Below are positions 1 to 11,882 of a DNA stretch of 64,000 nucleotides, piece after piece. Position numbers and translations under genes: made by a program. Numbering within the stretch: the first letter of the stretch is position 1; each line of letters begins with the position of its first letter. The notes below the pieces were generated by a model that was not told the DNA's origin, did not search any database, and was given only the letters and a program-made list of their open reading frames with translations. This DNA comes from Chrysomallon squamiferum (lineage: Eukaryota; Mollusca; Gastropoda; Neomphalida; Peltospiridae): positions 24,023,002 through 24,087,001 of the forward strand of contig CM022679.1 of assembly GCA_012295275.1 (NCBI GenBank), written 5' to 3'.

Positions 1-448
1 TAATAAAACTGGAACATTATTGCAAAATTAAACTAATAAAAATGCATTATAAAGATTTTCCAGTAAATTCAGTGCCAGATTAAAATGATTAAGAATGACT
101 GAATGAACAATAAGTAAATAAACAAATTAACATGTGAATTAAATTAATATTTCCTTATCGAACTGTCATTAATTCTAATTTATTATATGATTAGAAATAG
201 TTGCAATAAAGTAAAATAATTGCCACTATATCGCGAATGACTGTTAACGACGAAATGATTTTTAAATTTTTTATTTTAATATTCACCTTTCCACCAAGAA
301 GAGAAAGTATATATACCATTCACTTTGATAAATCTCGTATATGGCATTTGTTGATCCAAGAAAAATATTAAATAATTCAATGAAGATCCATAAGATGTGA
401 CGCCAGCATTTATTTATTTACATATTTTTTCTTTAGAAGATAAAAATA
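1..448. other. AT-rich intergenic DNA, nothing seen
   Basis: Unique AT-rich sequence. No open frame, RNA gene or repeat is evident. Confidence 0.6.
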
Positions 449-516
449 TGTGTGTGGGTGTGTGTGCGTTTGTGTGTGCGTGTGTGTGTAAGAAAAAAGC
501 ACACACTCACGCACAG
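449..516. repeat. TG tract facing a CA tract (inverted)
   Basis: An imperfect TG-rich run (449-490) is followed after about ten bases by a CA-rich run (499-516). The inner parts of the two runs are near reverse complements and could form a hairpin. Confidence 0.6.
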
Positions 517-812
517 TTCACATTTATTGATTTGAACTTTACTTATAATTTGTTATTAACTGAGGGATACTGACTGCTAATGATAGTTTTAAAGAGGATA
601 TTTATAAACGAGAGCTTTAAGAAAATGCTTTTCTGAATGTATTTATTAACAGAAAGTCTATTTTGATAACGGTTCAGAAATAAACCAAAGTATTGTTTAA
701 CTAACAACTAATTTAATGTTTTCTTTTACTGATTAAAAAAAACAAGATGAATTTTGAAAAATGTTACAACATGTCTGTTTGCTGTGATTTGTATCGACTT
801 GCATCGGTAATT

Positions 813-849
813 GGGTGGGAAGTGGGTGGGGAGTGGGTGGGGAGTGGGG
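813..849 (+). other. G-quadruplex-forming minisatellite
   Basis: Seven runs of three or four G are separated by one to three bases, built from about three copies of AGTGGGTGGGG. The G-run spacing meets the usual G4 rule several times over. It is isolated in AT-rich DNA. Confidence 0.75.
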
Positions 850-1250
850 ATGAGAAAACAGCGATCAATATTTGCACTGAACGATATGCCTTTTTTTTAA
901 TACTAAAATTTATTTATGGCGTCCTTCGCCTTTTCTCAAGACGAATATGTTATGTGACATAATATATACAAACATCTCATACCCTCTAAAACAGACACAG
1001 AACAAGACACGACAGTATCTCATACAGTGATTATGTCTGTCATATTCCGGTACTTTATAAAGTAAATATATATACTTTGTCAAGTCCGATATATACAATA
1101 AGTGTAAGACAAGACACTACTATTATACGTATGCCAACTATCTGCTACTCACATTATATTCATTATGCTTTTGTTTTATGGCTGTTGTAACTCGTTATAC
1201 ATTAAGCACTAGTATATCAACTAAAATATGTGCTACATCTCCTACCCCCT
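850..1250. other. Intergenic, nothing seen
   Basis: Unique AT-rich sequence. The small frames here have no recognisable similarity. Confidence 0.5.
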
Positions 1251-1364
1251 ACACATACATACACGAACGCACAAACGCACACACACATATTCATATACAT
1301 GTATGTGTACATCAGTGTCTGTGTATGTATATATGTGTATATATGTATATGTATGTATATGTAC

Positions 1365-1415
<51 letters not shown>

Positions 1416-1420
1416 TGTGT
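1251..1420. repeat. ACAC/CATA to TATG to (GT)23 microsatellite
   Basis: CA- and CATA-rich bases pass into TATG words and then a perfect GT run at 1367-1412. The composition switches strand partway (CA on the left, TG on the right). Confidence 0.9.
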
Positions 1421-1734
1421 CTGCATGTGCGTTCTTGCGCGCTGATATTTAACACTAAAAAGGATGAAGAGTACAATCTAAACAGCACTCTATTTAGAAA
1501 AACCATTAATACGTGTGTAAATTATTCAAACCTAATTGGAGACGAGTCATTTGAAAACGTCAGTGTTGTTGCAGTTATTGAGATTTAAAAGTCTGTGAAA
1601 TGTAATTTTAAAAAGAACGTAATATGTTTCTGGCGAACTGAGCAAATTACACGTCTCTGAGAATAATCATATTTTCTGTTTATTGCTTTGTGCATGTCTA
1701 ACATAGGACACTTTGAAATTAGTTGATGAAATGT

Positions 1735-1880
1735 ATGTATTTGTGTTTGCAAATATGTGTGAATGTATATGTATGTGATTGTATGTATATGTATGTGTGT
1801 GTATGTATGTATGTATGTGTATGTGTGTATGTCTGTGTGTGCGTGTAGGCGCGCTTGTGCACATATGTGTGTCTGTATTT
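1735..1880. repeat. Degenerate TATG/TGTG repeat
   Basis: Imperfect ATGT and GTGT words, with a short GTATGTATGTAT core around 1800-1816. Confidence 0.85.
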
Positions 1881-1972
1881 GAGTCTGTATCAAGCCAATA
1901 ACGATGAAAAATGAGATGGTATCAGAAAGAAGAACATATAGATGATGGTGAAAAAGAAAAAGAAAAAGAAGT

Positions 1973-1973
<1 letters not shown>

Positions 1974-2031
<58 letters not shown>

Positions 2032-2103
2032 TAATAATAATTATTTACACTACTACTACTAATAATAATAATTATAATAGTAATAATAATAATAACAATA
2101 ATA

Positions 2104-2187
<84 letters not shown>
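1974..2187. repeat. (TAA)n array of about 210 bp
   Basis: Two long TAA runs flank an interrupted centre that includes a short ACT run (about 2049-2060). It yields spurious poly-Ile and poly-Asn frames. Confidence 0.95.
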
Positions 2188-2478
2188 TCTTAGATATTAG
2201 CTTGCTATTTATACAGAAATCCAAGGAATTTCCTGACGTGTGCCTGTCAGCCAGTAAGCTATCTATCTCTAACTCAAGTCTCTAACACGAGCTGAGGACC
2301 ATGACGAGAATGATTTGTGTTACAGCAGCGAAATAAAGGCGACAAATAATTAGACACTAAAGTTAATTTTGAAAACATTTCACTTAATTTCCATTCATTG
2401 TTCGATTTAGTTTGTTTCTTCATCTTTTTTTAATGTCACGAAAGTGTCAAAAATGATTCTTATTTTTTTTCTGTAGAG

Positions 2479-2480
<2 letters not shown>

Positions 2481-2507
<27 letters not shown>
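2481..2507. repeat. Poly-T, 27 bases
   Basis: Uninterrupted T run, followed by AAAGGA. No recognisable element body lies beside it. Confidence 0.9.
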
Positions 2508-2511
<4 letters not shown>

Positions 2512-2640
2512 GAAAAAAATCTCTCGAATTCTGTTTCTTAATTGTTCACGATAAATCATTAAAGAGACACAGATCCTAAAAAGACAAGGAATAATGAGGT
2601 GATCGCTCTTTCATGTCACGAGAGTAGGCGGTCCCCTTGC

Positions 2641-2763
2641 CGCGCGCGCACGTGCGTAGAGAAATTGATGCATGTGATATGAAAAGCCGGTGTCGTTAAC
2701 TCAATTTCCGAAAGCGAATTTTAAACACTACAAGCTCATATGTTTCTGGTTTGCACGTGCGCG
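2641..2763. promoter_or_regulatory. CG-alternating block with paired CACGTG E-boxes
   Basis: CGCGCGCGCACGTGCG at 2641-2656 is alternating pyrimidine-purine. The 9-mer GCACGTGCG occurs at 2648 and again at 2753, each with a palindromic bHLH-type E-box. Function is inferred only. Confidence 0.25.
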
Positions 2764-2997
2764 ACACTGGTTTGTAATTCCGGTACCGTTTAATCGTCGA
2801 AGATTGCATTTCATGCATGATTTATAAGTATAACGATTTAATTGCGGCTTAACTGCAGTCTGTTACAGAATTCATAGAAGAATAGTTAAAAGACCTGTAA
2901 AAGTATTCCGGATTTTAGGTTAAACCATTGATTTTGAATTACAACAGACATACCGTAAAGTATCTGAAAATCTGACGTTTATGCTAAATTTTAAAGA

Positions 2998-3140
<143 letters not shown>

Positions 3141-3204
3141 TAAAAAAGGATAAGAAAATGTGCGAAAACAGAATTCATTTGCTTCCGTATAAATATCATT
3201 TTCA

Positions 3205-3205
<1 letters not shown>

Positions 3206-3265
<60 letters not shown>
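3206..3265. repeat. (ATT)20
   Basis: Pure ATT run. It is the reverse complement of the TAA block at 3055-3109, so the two could pair as a long stem with a loop of roughly 95 bases. Confidence 0.95.
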
Positions 3266-3349
3266 TAATCTGTTTTGCCACATACTAATGTCACTTTGGA
3301 GTTGAACTATAGGCACTTGTCGAACTTTTCTTGAGAAATATTCACACTA

Positions 3350-3620
3350 ACGGTGTGGACGTGACCTCTTCCAATCCCCTTCCCTGAGGACCAGCACCCA
3401 CTGACATTTATTTTTCGAATTCAGTTTTCACACATATGCCACGAACGTCACTAGCACGCAGTCGTCTAGGTAACCCGATCCCCATCCGGGACACCACTGC
3501 ACGTGTCGCGGGAGTTGCCGAGCACCGCACCCGGGTTGGGTGGAACCCAATACCACCAACAGACCCGCGTGGTAATTAGCTTTAATTCGAAACAAGTGAC
3601 ACGGCGGTTTTTATTAAACA
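3350..3620. other. G/C-rich unique island
   Basis: Clearly richer in G/C than the surroundings, with CCCGATCCCC, CATCCGGGACACC and CCGCACCCGGGTTGGG. GTTGGGTGG and CCACCAAC (about 3535-3561) can pair imperfectly. No protein similarity is seen on either strand. It could be a regulatory island or an old element fragment. Confidence 0.35.
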
Positions 3621-4305
3621 ATTATATCTGACCACTGGTCAGGGAAATTTGGTTCCTGAGTCATTTGATGGTGTTTGATTGACAACTAAACTGACCATCT
3701 GCGTCGAAGAATATTCACTTGTGGACTTCGGAATATTAAATCTCTCTTTGAAGTAATTGGTTTTTGCAAAATGCGATTAGAGTTCCAACTACGAAATTTA
3801 AAGTCGTGTCATATTCTCTTTTAGGCTGGAACTTGTGTAATTACGAACTTGCTTATTTCTGAAATGTTTCAACTCGCCCGTCATTGAATCAATTTCTGAT
3901 TATTCGGTCATCATGCCCAAGACAAGTCTGTGGGGACGTGTATATTCCTCATGATTTATTACCCCGATGAAATCCAAGATGTCTGACTAGTTTGTAAAAA
4001 CACGAACTGGTGCGTGATACACGACATTCACAATAATTCTCGGGTGACCACTTGGCGAGATTCAAGTCCAGTGTATATTCTAGATATTATAAAATCCCTT
4101 GCTGTTAACCACTGACAGCAGAACCCTGGCAGCGGCGAGTTCGGGTTTCATCTCTTTGATATAATAATTAAATGTAAAATAATTGGATAATAATAAGAAG
4201 TGACGTATATTTAATATCCTTTTAATGGAGAACAGTATTCCACTTGGACTGATAATCTGGTAAAGTATAACTACAGGTTTATTTTTATTTTGTTTTTCGA
4301 GTACA
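3621..4305. other. Intergenic, nothing seen
   Basis: Unique sequence of average composition, no supported feature. Confidence 0.5.
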
Positions 4306-4309
4306 GATC

Positions 4310-4425
4310 TTGTACATGTACAGACATAGGTTCACATGCATGTGCATACATATACATACGTACATACGTACGTCCATACGTACATACATAGATATGTACA
4401 TACGTACGTACATTTATACATATAT
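4310..4425. repeat. Degenerate CATA/TACG repeat
   Basis: TACA, CATA and TACG words in an imperfect tetranucleotide array. Confidence 0.85.
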
Positions 4426-4690
4426 TAAAATCGTTAATGTAAAACAAGCAAACAAAGAAAATAATAATGTACTAGGATACAGGGATACTATATTAAATCT
4501 GCTTTTGATACACTGTGTAAGCCAGAAAAAAAAAAAACAAAAAAAAAACATCGACAACAACAACAACAACTATACCATTTTGTCATATATTCACCACAAA
4601 AACCCTTTAAAACTGATTATCTTTTATTTACTGTTATTATTATTTTTTTAAATCACTTATATTAATTATATTTCAATTAAAAAAAATATA

Positions 4691-4714
4691 AAAAAAAAAA
4701 AAAAAAAAAAAAAA
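4691..4714. repeat. Poly-A, 24 bases
   Basis: Uninterrupted A run with an A-rich lead-in. The unique sequence from 4715 to 5110 shows nothing further. Confidence 0.9.
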
Positions 4715-5113
4715 GATTACTAGTATCACAATGCACGATCTGCATTATATATATTTTTTGTCACCATCATAACACATACCACGTTACAAGTGACGTTTCA
4801 TTCAGGTCAGGGGCAGGCAGGCACGAAACTAATTAGTTGCCGTGGTTACCGCAGACCTGTTGTCAGTGGAATAAACCATTCCTGATTCGTAGATAATTAC
4901 CTGAAATCAGATCATAATGATTTATTGTCTAAACAGCTAAACACCTGCTATGTTCTAGAATCGATTAACAAAATGATGAATGCCAAACATGACAGTGGAA
5001 CTGCGGCAAATTCTTGTCGTGTGAAATAAACAGGATATTTTGTTACCAACTGGGAATTATTTGCCTAAAGACTAAATGATAATTAAATTTTTTGTTTCAC
5101 CTGCTCGCATGAA

Positions 5114-5115
5114 TT

Positions 5116-5174
<59 letters not shown>

Positions 5175-5290
5175 GTGTGTTTGTGTGTGTATGTGCGTGT
5201 GTGTTGGTGTGTATATGTGTGTATGTATGAATGTATGCATAGATATATAGACAGACAGACAGATAGATAAGTATATATATATTGATGTAT
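5114..5290. repeat. (TA)n(TG)n(TA)n and degenerate tail
   Basis: A TA run, then about 16 TG units to 5163, TA again, then imperfect TGTG/TATG and a short GACA run near 5250. Confidence 0.9.
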
Positions 5291-5331
5291 ATATAGATAT
5301 TTATAGATAAGTCTTAGATAGTTGGTATATA

Positions 5332-5332
<1 letters not shown>

Positions 5333-5378
<46 letters not shown>
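5333..5378. repeat. (TG)23
   Basis: Pure dinucleotide run. Confidence 0.95.
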
Positions 5379-5379
<1 letters not shown>

Positions 5380-6185
5380 GGAAATATACCTAGCCCTATC
5401 GAATAACAGGTCGATTAATATCTGTTACAATTTTAAAGAGCTAATAATGCTTGGGATCGTTTCACGCCATCTTCTTTACCTTTCAACGTGTTTAATCGTC
5501 GAGCGATATAATAACGCTGCCAGACTCGCTGTTTAATACAGAAAGATTAATATTAACTCCCAGTTGTAACCAACTGCTCAAATTATCTTCCAATCATCTT
5601 CAGACTTCTTAATAACCAGTCTCTCTGTCTCCTCAATAATCACAAATTTCATTCGGTGAACAAAACTGAATAATAGAGAAAGACCAAGTTCAGATCTTAT
5701 TTGGTAATTAATTCCTCCTTTTATAGTGGCGAACCAGGATATTACTTGGTTAGAGTGACCAAACGAAATAAAAGGAATAATGTATCTTGGCCGATGGAAA
5801 TGACAAAGTAAAAATACAGAAAGAGCTGATTCATGGAAAATGACTTGTTTATGTGATAATATTAATAAGAATTAGTAATGAAGAAGAATAAATTTATAAA
5901 ATAATTTGCAGGTTCAAGTTTATGGAATTTTTATCGTGTGGAGAGATCCAGTGTTATTGAATATTGGAAATAAATAGTAAACATAAATCGATAATTGTCA
6001 CCTGCAGTTAACGAAAAAATGATTTAGTAATCATTGAACGGTACAAATAGGGGTGATAAAACCTTAGTTATTAACACTTCACCGACTGATTATGGATTCG
6101 GTTAGAAAATGAAATATTACCTGAATCTGTAAGTTAATATTAGCTTAAATAGCTTTAGGATTAGAAATACTGTTTAATTAAATAA
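5380..6185. other. Intergenic, nothing seen
   Basis: Unique AT-rich DNA. Confidence 0.5.
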
Positions 6186-6194
6186 TTTTAATTA

Positions 6195-6306
6195 TTTTTA
6201 TATATCTATGCACGTATACATACACACATAGATACATATATATATATATATATATATATACATACATACATACATACATACATACATACATACATACATA
6301 CATACA

Positions 6307-6339
<33 letters not shown>

Positions 6340-6345
6340 GCTACA
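6195..6345. repeat. (TA)n then (CATA)18
   Basis: A TA run to about 6260 passes into an almost pure CATA array (6261-6334). Confidence 0.95.
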
Positions 6346-7155
6346 TATACAACATGTATGATACATATATACATACAGAGATAATTTTGCATGTGCATGG
6401 CGTTGGATAGAGAGTATTATAATTTATAAAGCTGTGAATATTGTTTGGATTAGCAATTACTTTGCTACACTTGTACCACCCGCACGTATTTTAAAGTTAA
6501 ACAGTATTTTATGTAGACATGACACACAGTCAGTATACGTAATTCCTGGACAGACAATGGCAATTTTCCAGTGTTTATTTTCAATAAAGTAGCTGTCAGA
6601 GTTCTTGCTTTTTTGACAGCAATTTGTAACATTCCTAAGTCGACAATTCTCATAACGTTATTCGCTTAAAAGCCTACTGGCCTTGTTCGTATCAGAACAA
6701 AGCGATATTAGTCAATTTGATAATGGAGCCTTAATGAAGGCCTTGCCGATGATCATTATTAGGGTAAATTAAAAATCAAAATCAATGAAGAAAAACGAAT
6801 CCAGAATCGCGGCCCGGGTCGTAAGAATTACCATTGGAATTGTCTTTTCTTTCTTCAGTCATTTAGACAGAATGACCTTTGAAGAACCCGGGAACAAAAC
6901 TCTGGCCCTTGGAGATCACTTAGGGACCCGAGACAATAAAAATATTGGCTTTTAGGAACGCGGGGATAAAGACAGTGACATAATGATCGCACAAAACTCC
7001 TGGAGAGACGGATTTCTTATTGCGAAATTAATGGAGATGGGGCATTCTTTCATCGAGGCGAACTCGTTAAAAGAATGTAACAAAGTCCTTTTACTGACGC
7101 TTTGTGAGAGCTTCTAGTAGCGAGATCCATGGCCATTGTTGTGTCATTGCCTTTT
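6346..7155. other. Intergenic, nothing seen
   Basis: Unique DNA of average composition. No frame with recognisable similarity. Confidence 0.5.
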
Positions 7156-7159
7156 GCAG

Positions 7160-7330
7160 ACGTCACGGAACGTGACAGATGGCGCTGCAAGAAGCGCGCA
7201 AAGAACCGTCACAACAGTAGCGAGGTGACAGAGCACGAGAATTGCACGAGCGCTCGTGCCAACAACCATCGCGAAAATTTGTGAGCGGTAACTTGATTCC
7301 TCGGCCATGCTGTTCGAAGTGTGACAGCAG
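7160..7330. promoter_or_regulatory. Motif-dense G/C-richer block (candidate enhancer)
   Basis: It contains GTCACG-GAA-CGTGAC (7162-7176), a perfect 16 bp palindrome GCACGAGCGCTCGTGC (7244-7259) and three TGACAG words (7173, 7226, 7322) matching the MEIS/PREP/TGIF homeodomain core. An ACGTCA CRE-like half lies at its left edge. The block is bounded on the right by a T run and a TAA array. Regulatory function is inferred. Confidence 0.35.
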
Positions 7331-7366
7331 AGTTCTAAAGTCTGTAACATTTTCATTGTTTTCTTC

Positions 7367-7395
7367 TTCTTTTTTTTTTTCATTTTAAATAATAA

Positions 7396-7468
<73 letters not shown>

Positions 7469-7469
7469 C
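7367..7469. repeat. Poly-T then (TAA)n
   Basis: A short pyrimidine run (to about 7380) and about 27 TAA units with one ACT interruption. Confidence 0.95.
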
Positions 7470-7849
7470 GTCAGCTTCATCATCTTCTTATGTTTGATTT
7501 ACAAGCACTTTGAATATATAAATGACATTATTTCTCTTTCTTGCTCTCACGAAAACACACATACACGCAGAAACACTCCTTCTTCTAAAGTACCGTTCGC
7601 ACTTTTACCGCTGTTAAACAGCCCATTTCTGAAAACATCTTAATATCAGCCCTTGGTCAACAATACACTTAGAAATAAAGCATATCAGGTTGAAATCATC
7701 CACTCTTCTGTTTCGATTCAGTATCTCTATCTGACGTTTAAAAATAACAGGCCTTGACTCAACAGCCATGACACATTCATTTCACTGGTTTTCTGCAAGC
7801 TGTAAAATAAACTAATATCATATTGTGCTCTTCTGTTCAGATATCTTAT

Positions 7850-8330
7850 TCAGCATCTGACTAACAGATCGGTTTTTAATACGGCCTATTCTCTGGTCAT
7901 AGATCCGACATAATCTAACACATCTGATTGGGATGCAATTTATTTTTTACTAATATGTCTGTCTCTTACATTGATTCTGCGATTTGACTATGATACAACT
8001 TATTTTCTTTTCATAAATCCAACTCCAGCATTGGCTAATACAATATATATCTAAATGGGATACAACCCTGTCCATAGTCCATGTCTATCTCTAACAGACT
8101 ATCCTGTAATCATATATATAGTTCAACAGTGGCTGTCATATCTTACTGGGATACAATCCAAGCTCTACTTCTCTCTAACACTGACCAAAAAAATGTGACT
8201 TGGATGCAACCTTTCTCTTCTGATATACCTAACTCTGACTAAGAGATCTTACTTGCATACAGTTTTTCTTTTCTAATATATCCAATTTCAAATATGACTA
8301 ACATATTCTGTCTTGGCGACAACGCTTTTA
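7850..8330. repeat. Decayed tandem array, unit about 50-65 bp
   Basis: The word GGATACAA or a close variant recurs at 7931, 7991, 8058, 8149, 8202, 8254 and 8315. Each is preceded by a CTGACTAACA-like word and followed by a T-rich stretch and ATATCCAA-like words. Spacing is 52-67 bp, with one gap of 91. Copies are highly diverged. The array may extend left to about 7600. Confidence 0.6.
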
Positions 8331-8349
8331 CTTCAACATTACAATTTTT

Positions 8350-11090
8350 GACAGTGTGTCCCTACACTTCTACGTAAGATAGAAGAAAAAAAAAAGCCTG
8401 CCCCAGCTTTCATTCGAGATCATACATATTTCGATTTGTACACAATTACAATAATTCGCCATAATCGAGAATTAAATTAATTACCGTTGAAATGTAATTG
8501 GTAACTAGTCTACATGGTGCGTCGAATCTTTTCCCGATAATTACTGTCTTAGCTATGAATCCAATTACACAATTTAGTTGGTGCCCGTTTCCAGGTCGAT
8601 GACTAACATCTTGAACTTTTCAGCGCGTTTTAATCATTGAAATATCCAATACAGACGTTAGACAGTTAAAGAGAACTCCAAGACATTTTTTATTTATAAA
8701 TACAGTCACAATGATTACAACACTATCTAATTTAAAAGAAAGGAAAAGCAATTAGAGACAGGGAAAAAAGCAGTGCGGTCGCCTGAATGTCTGGAAGTTT
8801 TTACTCTAAGCTTTTACTCTCAGATTAGAGTTTTGTCAAAAATGCCCGAACAAAATTCATATAATCAAAATAATATATAAAAAAGTAAATATTCCATTCT
8901 GTCACTGTCATTCTCTGTCTCTGCTCTAGTAGTCTCGTTCTTTCTCTGTCTCTCTATGTGTGTTTGTATGATCTGTGCAAAATTTTGTCAGTAAAGGTGA
9001 TATGTCTTAATCGAGTATATTTCAACCAGATACTCATGACTAACATGTCAGAATCCCTGAACCAGATTTCCTGTGTTTAGTTAGATGCTTATTATAAAAT
9101 TAGCATTCTTCATAATAGCAATATAAATAACAACATGAAAGAGAATGTTTGTTAAACACATGTGCTGCTTTCTAGTCAGAGGTACTTCAGGCGTGCTTGA
9201 AAGAATAAAAAAAAAGTAGTTATGATTATTAGCTTATTGTGTTAAAAAGAACGATACAAACAGCATTTATTTGATCTGAATATATTTGCATATGTAACTC
9301 CAACAACTGTTGTAAAACTGTATAAATAAACGCGACTGTAGCGTGCGACAAATCACAGAATTGTTTGCTCTTCACTCCGACGTCCCATCCGTTTTCGTCC
9401 AAGTCATGTCGTCCACTTCCTGACAGAAGGAAACCCACACAGCTGCAGGCGTTGCTGAATCGTTAAATCTATCTCGAACTGTTTAACGCCTTTCCTATCT
9501 GTATTTGTTAGGTGTTAGTTTTCACTTTCGACGACAGTGGAAAACGGGGGCTTTGTTTTCGTGTTCGCAATCGACTGGGAAATAGTCTTGGTTCCAAGGT
9601 GATCAACTCATCGGGTATCGGTCTAAACGCCTGCACGAACGGGATATCGTCAAACATTAAACTAAACTGGATCAATATTAAATTGAAAAAAGATATCTAC
9701 AGCGATTAGTAGTGTTGATCCTTATCCACATTAATATTTTCCATTTTATTTGTATGTTTGTCAGTTCGATATATCTTTTGCAACAGTAGAAAAATATATT
9801 GCTCTGTGTACTGTAGATGAATGGTGATTTCGAAGAATTGACGCCAGTGATGTCCAAAATTCGACTAAATGAAGATAAATGTAAATAGAATTATATTTTT
9901 GAAAACTGAACAAAAGAATCGATAATTTTTTTCTATAATTTGTTTTTCATTTATAAAGATATTAAATGACAATACATTTTTAACTGCTGTAAAATACTTC
10001 CTATAATGCTTTGTAGACTGAGTCTTCTAATGTCTGCAAAATGACCATAATAAAGAAATTTCTAAAAGCATTTGTAATAACTGAGTAATAAAAGAGACAA
10101 GAAAAGAAAAAGAAGCTTGAGGCTGAAACATGTAACGAAGTTAAAATAAACTGGAACATGCATTCTGATTACAATTTCATATTACTAACAATAACCTTCA
10201 AAAACTATTCAGATGTTATTGTATCAGTTGGTTTGCTTAAAGCTATAACTCAAACATATTAAAAAAGCCCTTGTTGATACGACAAAAATATTTTTTAACG
10301 TCCATCCTTCAATGAGTTAATAATGAACCTAATGACCGCAACATGCACTGGTGAATAGCACTTTATTCGATCAATTTTTTATTCTTCTTTTTTATTTTTT
10401 AGTTCATAATGTAAATGCCCATCGACTGATTTATAAAATCTGGCACGTTTGTCAATAAGAAACTAAAATGGCGCCAATTATAAGCCGAGACCATCAGCTA
10501 AATTGTCGTCTGTCCAGCCGGGCTTCCCCTGCACGCGAAGAAAGCACGCGCTGGTCACACCTGATACTAAATAAACAGTCGAATTTGCAGATCAACAACT
10601 GCTGTGTTTTTCAGAGAATTCTCACAAACCTAGGACAAATTTAGCCGAATTATGTTATATGCGTCTTGAATATAGTTTTAGACTTAACACACGTCTTTAT
10701 TTCTTATGTTAACTGATCCTATGGAAATGTCTTGAAAATGTTTGCAAGCAACTATCCCGAAGCCATATCTTTTATTCTTGTACGAAAAATCTAAATAAAA
10801 AAAATGTTAGTATTTGTTTTCACATATTTTTCTTCCATATCGCCTCTTGAACACGAATAAGCTACTAATTTTAAAATACACCAAAGAGAAAAACAAATTT
10901 CAGATCCTTGTTAGAAATCTTTACAATATAATTACACTGTCTGTCCAAGGATGTTGTGTTAATTTCTTCTGTATTATTATTAAGTGTTGTTCTTATATGG
11001 AAATGTATCAAATATATTAGTTTAAGGTAGAGTGTTTGAACTAATCATTTGAACTGAATTTCGCTAACTTGGCTTAATCTATATTTTTCA
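8350..11090. other. Intergenic, nothing seen
   Basis: About 2.7 kb of unique AT-rich DNA. Short frames at 9229-9438 and 9512-9709 have no recognisable similarity. Confidence 0.5.
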
Positions 11091-11096
11091 AATAAC

Positions 11097-11370
11097 AGAA
11101 ACAAAACGAAACAGTTGATAAACACCATTTTCATTTACAAATATTTTATTAAATCGTGTGGAAACAGAAGGCATCCTTGTCTAACTACAACCATGAACAC
11201 GTTTTCCAGCGGTATATGATTTTTTTTTTTTTTTTTTAAACGATGAAACAAAGAGAAACAATTGAAATTAACTGTACGAGACAAAGACCATTTTCATTTA
11301 CAAATACTTAATTAAAACGTACGGAAACAGAAGGCATCCTTGTCTAACTACAACCATGAACACGATTTCC
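11097..11370 (+). repeat. Local direct duplication (83 bp core)
   Basis: Segment 11125-11207 recurs at 11288-11370 with few differences; both contain GGAAACAGAAGGCATCCTTG. The similarity extends weakly leftward (11097-11117 and 11245-11265). A 17-18 base T run at 11220-11237 separates the copies. Confidence 0.9.
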
Positions 11371-11860
11371 ACAGATATCGAAAACTGTCTGGCAAATACT
11401 CGTTTATCTGCTGACGTGCACATCTGTTATTTGAAATAGTCCATCGTAACTGAAGCACCAGATCTATTTATTTCGTAATCTCTTGATTGCACTTCCCAAC
11501 TGCGTGATAGATGAAAGACTTTAGGTAGACGCTGAAACACACCTCTCTAACTCTTGCCAATTCGCGCCTGTCACACAACGTTACTGACTAAGCTGTGAGA
11601 TATACGCTATCGCTTGACTAATGATATGTATGCTGTATGGTGCAAGAAATAAAAGATTCTGCTGCGATATAAAGTATTTATCTTTGGAGCTGTGAACATA
11701 CGGTTGCCTTGTTGTACTTGGGCTGTTGTTATGGTTTCAACAGTTTAGCTGATTGGTATACTTGCTTTTATATTTGCTGTTTATTTATTTGTATCAATCT
11801 TATGTTTTAATGGATGTCACTAATTCAGCCTGTTTGTTATTGTTGCTGTTATTTTTATTC
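11371..11860. other. Intergenic, nothing seen
   Basis: Unique AT-rich DNA. Confidence 0.5.
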
Positions 11861-11882
11861 TTTATTAAATCTTTCTGTGTTT

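Noticed and set aside
1911-2285. Poly-Ile/poly-Asn frame
   Set aside because: Translation of the TAA array, as at 2981-3316, 18118-18353, 27632-27877, 41804-42049 and 46444-46749.
5905-5925. GGTTCAAGTTT as a tRNA or SINE B box
   Set aside because: No A box or cloverleaf at the right spacing. No tRNA gene was found anywhere in the window.
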